Source: Rickettsiaceae bacterium H1
Lineage (GTDB): Bacteria > Pseudomonadota > Alphaproteobacteria > Rickettsiales > Anaplasmataceae
Assembly: GCA_018101195.1 (NCBI GenBank)
Contig: JACDQH010000001.1
Span: 164,518-228,517 of the forward strand
DNA: 64,000 nucleotides
Reading direction: 5' to 3'
The number at the start of each line of letters is the position of its first letter. Position 1 is the stretch's first letter. The position numbers and the translations under genes were made by a program. Positions 8,524 through 15,323 of the stretch are shown here, one piece after another. Below the pieces are notes generated by a model. That model was given only the letters and a program-made list of their open reading frames with translations. It searched no databases and was not told the origin of the DNA.

Positions 8524-8950
8524 TTAGTCTGGATGATTTAACTGTTCTACTAGGCTATCCATAACCTTCCCGATGGCAGGAACAACGGTAATACCACCAG
8601 TTAAACCGTAAATTACACCGGAATAATTTTTACTATCAGAAAGAGCTTGTTTAGTTAATATTCCTACAGCTTTTTCTAAGGCAAAAATGCCTACTTCAAG
8701 CGACAAAACGGCAGCGGCAGATCCATCCGGCGATTATTCCGGATAATTTTAGGTATTTAGAAACAGCATAAGAAATTCCGAAAACGATTGCACCGTAACT
8801 CGCAATACTTGAAATGCTAAGCAGCAAATTGCAGATATTTTTACTTATTATATGTTTTTGTTTCAAAAGGTAAATTATCGGGTTAATAATAGGGTTTATA
8901 CCCATTACCGAGGCTTTTCCGTACTTTAGAACAGCATCATCAATTGACAT
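8524..8950 (-). pseudogene. Type A small membrane protein, frameshifted
   Basis: The gene starts at ATG 8950, with an AGAGGA site just upstream, and encodes MSIDDAVLKYGKASVMGIN, a hydrophobic segment, SIASYGAIVFGISYAVSK and LSGIIAG. Near 8727 the bases ggatggatc replace the expected ggatc..., shifting the frame so that the first part ends after CRCRFVA (8696). The second part, VGIFALEKAVGILTKQALSDS to a stop at 8524, is intact in the other frame. The net change is +1, so one repair would restore a protein of about 140 residues. Type A and B share the GINPI and FGISYA...LKLSGII segments, so they are distant paralogs. Confidence 0.72.
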
Positions 8951-9019
8951 AACTATTTTTCCTCTAAAATTATTAAATACAGTTACAATAATGGCATGGA
9001 ATTTTACACTAAAGTACAA

Positions 9020-9928
9020 TTAGTCGAAATTGTTTTTCGGATGGGATTTTAAGTATTTTTTTAGCAAGTGTTGTTTTTCGACTTTAGTGTAATTTTGGGT
9101 AGTCGAAAGGCTGGAATGTCCCAACAATTCTTGTATTGCTCTTATATCCACGTCTTGTTCCAAAAGATGGGTAGCGAAAGTATGCCTGAATGCATGTGCC
9201 GTCACAATTTCGGGTAAACCTATTTTTCGACGAAGCTCTTTTAATTGATGGGCAAAGTGTGTTCTGGTCATTTTTTTTCCTCTTATGCCGACAAACAAGT
9301 ATTGATCAGGCTTGGTTAAATGAGGGCAAAGTTTAATATATTCTCGGATCGCTTTTTTTGTGTAAGGTAATATCGGGACTAACCTTTCTTTGTTTCCTTT
9401 GCCGATAATGTTCAGCATATCGCCCGTTATTTCGCCGACTTTAATCGACAAAGCTTCGCTAATACGAATTCCACAACCGTATAAAAGCATTATTATTGCT
9501 TTGTTTCTTTTTTCTACCCATGTCGAATTGCCCGAATCGTCTTGCAGGAACTTATCTATATTGTCGTGAGAAAGTATCCTTGGTAAAATTTTGGTTTTTT
9601 TCGGTAACGAGACGTTAAATATGGCTTGATTATCTATCCCGTACCTTTTTTTTATATAACGATAAAAATTTCGCACTACGGATAATGCTCTGGAATTGGA
9701 ATTTGCTTCTATTCCCTCGATTTTACGTTTGGTTAGCCATCCTCTTATTTCTTGAATCGAGATATTCGCCAAACTTTTTTTGGTAACTTTTTCTCCGGTG
9801 TTGAATGAAACAAATGTTAAAAAATGTCTTAAATCTTTGTTATAGGCGATATAAGTATTTTCCGAATAATTACGTTCCGTTTTCAAATATTTTATCCATG
9901 TTTTAATTATAGTTTCACAATCGATCAT
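9020..9928 (-). CDS. xerC: Tyrosine recombinase XerC/XerD
   Basis: This site-specific recombinase resolves chromosome dimers at dif with a partner recombinase and FtsK. Residues about 5-95 form the SAM-like N-terminal core-binding domain (KTERNYSENTYIAYNKDL). The catalytic domain holds the Arg in GCGIRISEAL, the Lys in GKGNKERLVP, H245-x-x-R248 (HAFRH), H271 in LLGHSSLSTTQ, and Tyr280 in NYTKV. The length of 302 residues is normal. I favour XerC from the HSSLSTTQ.Y context, but XerC and XerD cannot be separated reliably by eye. It sits directly downstream of flhB with 8 bases between. Confidence 0.85.
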   Translation of the reverse strand: MIDCETIIKTWIKYLKTERNYSENTYIAYNKDLRHFLTFVSFNTGEKVTKKSLANISIQEIRGWLTKRKIEGIEANSNSRALSVVRNFYRYIKKRYGIDNQAIFNVSLPKKTKILPRILSHDNIDKFLQDDSGNSTWVEKRNKAIIMLLYGCGIRISEALSIKVGEITGDMLNIIGKGNKERLVPILPYTKKAIREYIKLCPHLTKPDQYLFVGIRGKKMTRTHFAHQLKELRRKIGLPEIVTAHAFRHTFATHLLEQDVDIRAIQELLGHSSLSTTQNYTKVEKQHLLKKYLKSHPKNNFD

Positions 9929-9936
9929 TATTTTAA

Positions 9937-10992
9937 CTAAAAAATAGGTTTTTCTTTCATTTTGTATACGTAATTTATTATTTCCGCTACCGCTTTATAG
10001 TGTGTTTCTGGAATGAATTCGTCTACTTCTACCGTTTTAAACAGCACTTGTGCGAGCGGTTTGTTTTCAACAATTGTGACGTTTGCTTGTTTTGCCGATT
10101 CTTTAATTTTCAATGCCTGATGGTCTTGCCCTTTTGCTATCACTTTTGGTGCGTGCATAGTTTGCACGTCGTACTGTAATGCTACGGCAAAATGTTCCGG
10201 ATTGGTGATTATTACGTCAGCTTTTTTTATTGCTTCGTTTATATTTAAATTTGCTCGTTCCATTCTAAGTTTACGCAGCTTTGCCTTAACTTCCGGGTTG
10301 CCTTCGGTATGTTTCGTTTCGTCTTTTATTTCTTGCTTACTCATTCTTAGGTTTTTTATGTAATCAAATTTTTGGTAAAACAAGTCTAATGTTGCAATAA
10401 ACCCGGTGATAATTATTATTCCTGCGATAATTTTAATGATCATTCTGTGAATTATCATTAGAGTTTCGTTTAAGGGCAATTCCGGCGATATCATGATAAT
10501 TTCCGCTTCGGATTTGATTATGACGAATAAGGCGGTAATAACTAATATTAGCTTAAGCGAACTGCTAATTACTTCGACGATAGATTTGCTGGAAAATATT
10601 CGCTTTAATCCTTTTTTCGGAGATATTTTGCTAAATTTGGGCATTACGGGTTCTGTCGAAAAAATGAAGCCGTTTTGCACTAAATTGCTTAATAAAGCGC
10701 CAATAATTATCAATGCCATAGGCAACCCTAAAGCATGAAAAATTGTGTCTAACAGCCTGCTGCTGATATCGGGAACATTTATTCCCGTAAATTCGTGAGA
10801 AAATGTTATAAATTCTTTTAATTTTATGATGATAGTATTGGAGGCATTCGGCATGAACCAAGCAAAAATTATGCTGTAAGTGATTAGCATCAGTACGTTT
10901 GTTACTTCTTTAGACGAAGCCGTTTGCCCTTTTTTACGGCTGTCGGCTAACCGTTTCGGGGTGGGATGTTCTGTTTTTTGTTCGTCGGACAT
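9937..10992 (-). CDS. flhB: Flagellar export switch protein FlhB
   Basis: FlhB is the membrane component of the flagellar type III export gate that switches substrate class after autocleavage. Visible features are the N-terminal TEHPTPKRLADSRKKGQ signature, four hydrophobic segments between about 30 and 215, the cytoplasmic linker MSKQEIKDE.K..EG.P, and a C-terminal FlhBc domain of about 90 residues. The cleavage motif is N264-P-E-H267 (bases 10192-10203) rather than the usual NPTH; the Asn-Pro bond and the His are kept. The length of 351 residues is normal. The nearest other flagellar genes here are fliO-fliP at 58171-59152, so the system is scattered. Confidence 0.95.
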   Translation of the reverse strand: MSDEQKTEHPTPKRLADSRKKGQTASSKEVTNVLMLITYSIIFAWFMPNASNTIIIKLKEFITFSHEFTGINVPDISSRLLDTIFHALGLPMALIIIGALLSNLVQNGFIFSTEPVMPKFSKISPKKGLKRIFSSKSIVEVISSSLKLILVITALFVIIKSEAEIIMISPELPLNETLMIIHRMIIKIIAGIIIITGFIATLDLFYQKFDYIKNLRMSKQEIKDETKHTEGNPEVKAKLRKLRMERANLNINEAIKKADVIITNPEHFAVALQYDVQTMHAPKVIAKGQDHQALKIKESAKQANVTIVENKPLAQVLFKTVEVDEFIPETHYKAVAEIINYVYKMKEKPIF

Positions 10993-11115
10993 TTTTTTCT
11001 TTGATTATATAGCAAAAGCGTTCCTTTGTTTTTCTATGAAAAAATTAATATATTACGAGTAAAATTTTTAATTTATTTCGCTATTGTCTACACAAGAAGT
11101 TAAAAATTTTAAGTT

Positions 11116-12345
11116 ATGGGAAACGGCAACGGTAAACAAGAAAATCACCACGAAGATATAAGTGGTTATGATGTAGGGGACGAAGATATAAGTGGTTATA
11201 ATGGAGGGGACGAAAGTAGTGTAAATGGCTATGGGGTAAAAACTGAAAAAAAACCTAAAAAAAAACAGAGAAAAAAACTGAAGGGTAAGTCAACAGCATC
11301 TGAAAAAAAAAATTCTAAGATTACTGGGCAGCATAGCGCCAGTGAAAAAAATAATGGTACCATTCTGCAAGAATACAAAATAAGACAAACAGAAGAAGAA
11401 AAAAAGCAAATAAATGAATTAAAGAAGCAAATAAAGGAAAAAGAAGAAAATTTAAAAAATTTTGTTTCTAAATTACTTTATGATATTTCAAACGGTTTTA
11501 ATAATAAAGGAGAGCTAATTAAAATTATTAATGAGATTATAACGGGTTTAGACCATGGCATAATAGGTGCTATTGTTGAAAACGTATCTGCAGGGGAAAA
11601 CCCGATTGAAAATTTAACAGAATTAGGTAATAAGCTCGATCAGTTGATGAGATCGGACGATGAAGATTGCAAAAATATTGGTTTTGCTTTACAACCGAAC
11701 AAAAATTCACAAGTAAAAAAAACTCTATGTTTTTTAAAGCAAATAGTTATTTTTTTTAAAAATAATTCCAGTGTTGGAAAAAGCAATTATGGTTGGTATG
11801 AAGACCGATTATTAGGAGAAATTAACAGGATTTTAGAAACAATTAAAAAGGAAGAAAGCACGGAAATTAAGAAAGGAACCGTTTTAGCTAACTGTCCCCT
11901 AGAAAGCAATAGTGAAGGATTACGACAAATACAAGCTCAAGTAAACGAAGCTGTTGAAATAATGAGAAAAAATGCAGAAAGCGTTCTTGAAAGAAATGAA
12001 ACATTACACGAACTCTGTGAACGGGCGAGTAATTTGCAAGCAAGTGCCGGTCAATTAAAACATACGGCTGGAAGAGTCAAAAGGCGACAAAGGAAAAATA
12101 GTATAAGTACCGACGTAGCTCTGGGTTTGTTAGCTTTAGGTGTTATATTCGGAACTGTTGCAGCCGCACTTTGGATCGAATATCAAAGTACAAAAAACAA
12201 AAACGTTCATATTTCGGCAATAATTTTTAATGTTGCAACATTCTTAGCATTTACAAGTTCTATTTTTTTTCTCTGTTTATCTCCTTGTTCTAACGTTGAA
12301 GAACTTTCTGTTTGCGGATTTAGTTCTCACTACAAGCTAAGCTAA
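11116..12345 (+). CDS. Coiled-coil protein with C-terminal membrane hairpin, possible secreted effector
   Basis: I recognise no family in this 409-residue protein. The acidic N-terminus carries a short repeat (EDISGY..GDEDISGY..GDE) followed by a very lysine-rich stretch at about 40-75. Residues 90-125 are strongly charged and helical (TEEEKKQINELKKQIKEKEE). A second helical region (about 265-325) precedes two hydrophobic segments at about 335-355 and 365-390, separated by a short polar loop, and a soluble tail. A long soluble N-terminus with a two-helix membrane hairpin resembles inclusion-membrane proteins of intracellular bacteria. It has a clear ATG but only a weak ribosome-binding site. 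A degenerate parS lies just behind the stop. Confidence 0.75.
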   Translation: MGNGNGKQENHHEDISGYDVGDEDISGYNGGDESSVNGYGVKTEKKPKKKQRKKLKGKSTASEKKNSKITGQHSASEKNNGTILQEYKIRQTEEEKKQINELKKQIKEKEENLKNFVSKLLYDISNGFNNKGELIKIINEIITGLDHGIIGAIVENVSAGENPIENLTELGNKLDQLMRSDDEDCKNIGFALQPNKNSQVKKTLCFLKQIVIFFKNNSSVGKSNYGWYEDRLLGEINRILETIKKEESTEIKKGTVLANCPLESNSEGLRQIQAQVNEAVEIMRKNAESVLERNETLHELCERASNLQASAGQLKHTAGRVKRRQRKNSISTDVALGLLALGVIFGTVAAALWIEYQSTKNKNVHISAIIFNVATFLAFTSSIFFLCLSPCSNVEELSVCGFSSHYKLS

Positions 12346-12353
12346 GTATGAAA

Positions 12354-12369
12354 TGTTTCACGTGAGGCA
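12354..12369. promoter_or_regulatory. Degenerate parS-like site
   Basis: TGTTTCACGTGAGGCA matches parS at 14 of 16 positions, with GG in place of AA in the right half-site. It lies 8 bases after the stop of the gene at 11116. It could be a weak ParB site or a decayed parS. Confidence 0.5.
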
Positions 12370-12904
12370 TTAAACGAGAAATGATTTTACAAAGTTAAGA
12401 ATCAAAATATATAAATTGATATTTCTCGAATTAATGTATATTGATTAATTTGCAAGTATTGTAAAAAAAACAAAATACTAGCTAAAATTAAAACTGATTC
12501 TGATCAAAAAGGCATAAACCGGAAACGTTAGAAAAATAGAAGGATTAAATTGATATGCGACTGGTAAAGATACAAGGTGGATGGAGTAAGTTATTATTTT
12601 TACCTGAGCTAATAATAAAAAGTGCCGATTTTTCTAATGTGTTTATTTTCCGAGATCTTGGTCATAAAAACGAGTGTGAAAAATATGACTTTGCATGTTC
12701 TTTTACCTTCATCGTTAAGTAAAGATAGCTTATGTCCAACCTCTATTTGTTTACTTTGGATGAGCAATACTATTGTTTAGATGTTTGTGCACAGAATGAA
12801 GACGGCCAAAATCTGCTTCGTGTTACGAATTATCTCCCCTCCTGCGTTTACCTGCTGTCGAGTTTCTTCTAGAGAAAGGAAAAAAGCCCTTGAAATAGAG
12901 GATA

Positions 12905-13207
12905 GTGAAAGAAAAAACCTTTGGACGTAGCAACAATAACTTATTTAAAAATGAAGATTGTACTGAAAAGGTAAGGTTGTTAAAGGGTATTTATCTTTTT
13001 CAGCCGGAAAACAATCGCAGGTGGCAATCGGAAGAAAAAATGCTTAGAGCTTTAGCACCGGATATTTCTTTTGGGGAATTGGAAAGATCAGCTAATGAAG
13101 TTAACGTTCAAACAGAAAACCTAACTTCGAAAGAGAAACAAAAAAATCAAGCCGAACTGCTTATATTAAAACACACTAAACCCCAAAAAAGCGGAAAAAC
13201 CAATTAA
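12905..13207 (+). CDS. Hypothetical 100-residue protein or gene remnant
   Basis: The frame begins with GTG and is preceded by an in-frame TAG a few codons upstream. The product is soluble, charged and unremarkable (central part RRWQSEEKMLRALAPDISF), with a lysine-rich end. There is no signal peptide, membrane segment or known motif. It follows two other short frames on the same strand in a poorly coding stretch, so it may be the tail of a dead gene. Confidence 0.3.
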   Translation: MKEKTFGRSNNNLFKNEDCTEKVRLLKGIYLFQPENNRRWQSEEKMLRALAPDISFGELERSANEVNVQTENLTSKEKQKNQAELLILKHTKPQKSGKTN

Positions 13208-13333
13208 GTTACACTCCTTCCATTCAAACCAAAGGCCTAACCCCCAAAAAAAAGATAATAAATCACGCAAAACTGCTTTCAAAACAGACCAGAAAAGCAG
13301 CTAACTTATATGGTAGCTTCCGTACAGTTGTTT

Positions 13334-13507
13334 CTATTTTACTGACATATCTACTATGAACTGTGCAATTATAAAGAAAGAAATGTTTGAAAATATGAGA
13401 ACACCTAGGGCTGTAATGGGAGTAATCGTAATTTTAATTGCATCTGTGGATTCGGGAAGTTTTTTAAATAGTCGGTCGAGCGCGGTATGTTGGAAATACT
13501 TGATCAT
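13334..13507 (-). CDS. Short membrane protein frame downstream of ampG, possibly a remnant
   Basis: A 57-residue minus-strand frame reads MIKYFQHTALDRLFKKLPES and then a hydrophobic segment (ITALGVLIFSNISFFIIAQF) and a stop. Its codons have normal bias and it runs in the same direction as ampG, whose stop is about 50 bases upstream. The frame is open further upstream of the ATG to a stop near 13556. It could be a small membrane protein or the end of a truncated gene. A 65-residue frame on the opposite strand looks like its shadow. Confidence 0.3.
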   Translation of the reverse strand: MIKYFQHTALDRLFKKLPESTDAIKITITPITALGVLIFSNISFFIIAQFIVDMSVK

Positions 13508-13555
13508 GCCCGGTCCAGTTGGTGTTTCAAATGATACGAAAATCGAGGTATAAGT

Positions 13556-14815
13556 CTAATTTTTATTATTCCCGAGAAAAGATAGCATAATAAGCGGAGG
13601 TATGCCTAAAGCAATGCTGGTGCTGAATAACGTTACCCAACCGAAACTTTCCACAACCCAACCGGAAAAGGAAGCGGCAAAAAAATAATTCACACATGAA
13701 AAAGACATTAAAAAAGAGTATTGAGTGGCGGTGTTGTGTTTCGAAGAGCATAACCGAGCCACATAAGTGGTAAATACCGATATCGCCATAGATCCGCCTA
13801 TATTTTCTGCAGCTATCGAAAAGTAAAGTAACGTTACGTTATAACCCGCTTTCGCTTGTGCGATAAACATAGCATTGGAAATCATTTGAGCTAGACCGGC
13901 AACAAATAAGCTTTTGATAATGCCGATGTGGTAAGTAAGAGCTCCTCCCAGTATTGCACCGAAAGTGGTTGCGAAAAAACCGAAAGTTTTCACAACTAAA
14001 GCTATTTCGGTTAAGCTGAAGCCCATATTTAAGAGGAAAGGGTTTGTCATCGGAGAGATAAAAGAGTCACAAGTTCGGTATAATAAAACGAACATTAAAA
14101 TCAAAAACCATTTGGTATGATTTTTAAAATCACTAAAAGGTTTGATAATACATTCGGAAAAAATATTTTTTAACTTACGGTAATTTGGCTTTTTTTGATG
14201 TTGGATTTGTGGTTCTCCAATGATTAACGATGCTATGGTTGCTATGAAAATTGTTAAGGCGAATATTATATAGCTGATTTTCCAATTGGTGAAATTTTCG
14301 CATATTTGAAAATCTTTACATAATATGTCTACTGTCAATAACGTTCCTCCTCCGGAAAGTGCAAGTCCTATGTTATTTCCTAAAGCTGCTGATGTGGCTC
14401 CGATGCCTTGTTCATTTTTTTCGAGAATTTCTACTCTATATGCGTCCGTTATCGTTTCTTGAGTTGCTGCTAGCACCGAAACGATAAATGCCCATAAAGC
14501 GAGGTTATATGTTTCCGATACTGGATTAAGCGAGCTTAATTTTATTATCGAAAAAGAAAGTAATAGTTGCGAGACGATTAGCCAAGATGTTCTTCGCCCA
14601 AGTTTTTTCGTTAGTAGTGGTAACGGCAGATGATCGATTAGCGGAGACCAAATAAATTTCAATACGTAGGGTACTCCTACGAGTGAAAAAAAACCTATTG
14701 TCGTTTTACTTATCCCTGCAATTTCCAGCCATGCGTTTAAAGTTGAAACGATCAATCCCAAAGGAATCCCATTAGCACAGCTGAAAAGTAACGAGACAAT
14801 AATTTTACGATGCAT
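13556..14815 (-). CDS. ampG: AmpG-like major facilitator permease
   Basis: AmpG imports anhydro-muropeptides from the periplasm for peptidoglycan recycling. The 419-residue product is hydrophobic throughout with about 12 membrane segments. It begins with the family-like GIPLGLI..TLNAWL, followed by KFIWSPLIDHLPLPLLTKKLGRR, matching the AmpG loop between helices 2 and 3. ATQETITDAYRVEIL corresponds to the conserved QD..vDA.R.e.l motif. The gene stands alone on this strand. Other peptidoglycan-linked genes in the window are the VanX-like dipeptidase at 54327 and the dead LD-carboxypeptidase at 26969. Other MFS carriers of this clan are possible. Confidence 0.82.
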   Translation of the reverse strand: MHRKIIVSLLFSCANGIPLGLIVSTLNAWLEIAGISKTTIGFFSLVGVPYVLKFIWSPLIDHLPLPLLTKKLGRRTSWLIVSQLLLSFSIIKLSSLNPVSETYNLALWAFIVSVLAATQETITDAYRVEILEKNEQGIGATSAALGNNIGLALSGGGTLLTVDILCKDFQICENFTNWKISYIIFALTIFIATIASLIIGEPQIQHQKKPNYRKLKNIFSECIIKPFSDFKNHTKWFLILMFVLLYRTCDSFISPMTNPFLLNMGFSLTEIALVVKTFGFFATTFGAILGGALTYHIGIIKSLFVAGLAQMISNAMFIAQAKAGYNVTLLYFSIAAENIGGSMAISVFTTYVARLCSSKHNTATQYSFLMSFSCVNYFFAASFSGWVVESFGWVTLFSTSIALGIPPLIMLSFLGNNKN

Positions 14816-15005
14816 TGTGTTATTGATTAGTAAAATTGTACTTTATCAAAAATAATGCCTTAAAACATGATTTTTCTTATAAAAAATCTTTTTATAAAAA
14901 ACGTTAAATTCGTTTTGCCTTTATTTCATCTATATACAAGGTATTATTAAACGTATTTTAATTCTTGAATGTTAATATTTAACCAATTAAGTAAGAGATT
15001 AATTT

Positions 15006-15323
15006 ATGGTAAGGCGCAACAAAAAGAGTTTGCATAACGTAACCGACTATACTATTTCGTTTAATAACGAGCCTTCGTTGTATAACATAATGATATTTTA
15101 TAATGCTCGAATATCTAAAGATTTGTTTATGGAGATTTTGGAAAGCTGTTTAAATTGTAATGATGTTAAAGCTGATACTCTCTATTCGGAATTAATGGTG
15201 AAAAATCACATCAGATACGGCGTATATAGCAAAGATGTGGCAGAAACCATAGCATCTAAAATTCGAGCTGTTAATACGGATCAGAATTGTTGCGTTATAA
15301 AAACTAACAATGATTTCGAATAG
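15006..15323 (+). CDS. clpS: Divergent ClpS-like adaptor
   Basis: ClpS delivers N-degron substrates to ClpAP. The 105-residue product lies directly before clpA, overlaps it by 14 bases, and keeps the end of the fold (YGVYSKDVAET, aligned with GVFTAEVAET of E. coli). The start of the core, YNIMIFYNARISKDLF, aligns with YKVILVNDDYTPMEF, but the Asn-Asp, Thr and Met that line the N-degron pocket are replaced. The pocket His of the AVH motif also appears lost. The assignment rests on synteny plus partial similarity. The protein may still bind the ClpA N-domain without classical N-degron recognition. Confidence 0.72.
   Translation: MVRRNKKSLHNVTDYTISFNNEPSLYNIMIFYNARISKDLFMEILESCLNCNDVKADTLYSELMVKNHIRYGVYSKDVAETIASKIRAVNTDQNCCVIKTNNDFE

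Larger units (their letters stand above)
6862..8950. repeat. Right arm of inverted repeat with extra A and B copies
   Basis: Read on the minus strand this arm gives a frameshifted type A gene, a truncated A copy, an A-to-B spacer matching 2843-2957, an intact B gene, a B pseudogene, another intact B gene and parS. Compared with the left arm it has gained one A fragment and two B copies. The central B block (from about 'gaattcttct' to 'ccgctccaag') is nearly identical in all three minus-strand copies and in the plus-strand copy. Confidence 0.7.
12370..13555. other. Gene-poor stretch with only short, unsupported frames
   Basis: About 1.2 kb without a convincing gene. Short plus-strand frames exist at 12555-12722 (55 residues), 12732-12872 (46 residues) and 12905-13207 (100 residues, GTG start). 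A 57-residue minus-strand frame lies at 13334-13507. The three plus-strand frames follow each other closely and could be pieces of one decayed gene, but I could not identify the parent. No RNA gene or mobile element is visible. Confidence 0.5.

Noticed and set aside
2583-9019. Insertion sequence as the cause of the inverted arms
   Set aside because: No transposase frame, no short terminal inverted repeats and no target duplications are visible; the repeated units are small membrane genes with their promoter.
12732-12872. Weak resemblance of a 46-residue frame to the N-terminus of family B DNA polymerases
   Set aside because: The similarity is a few residues only, there is no catalytic motif downstream, and phage genes are absent nearby.
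13356-13553. 65-residue plus-strand frame before the ampG stop
   Set aside because: It is antisense to a minus-strand frame with better hydrophobic pattern and codon use, and it has no ribosome-binding site.
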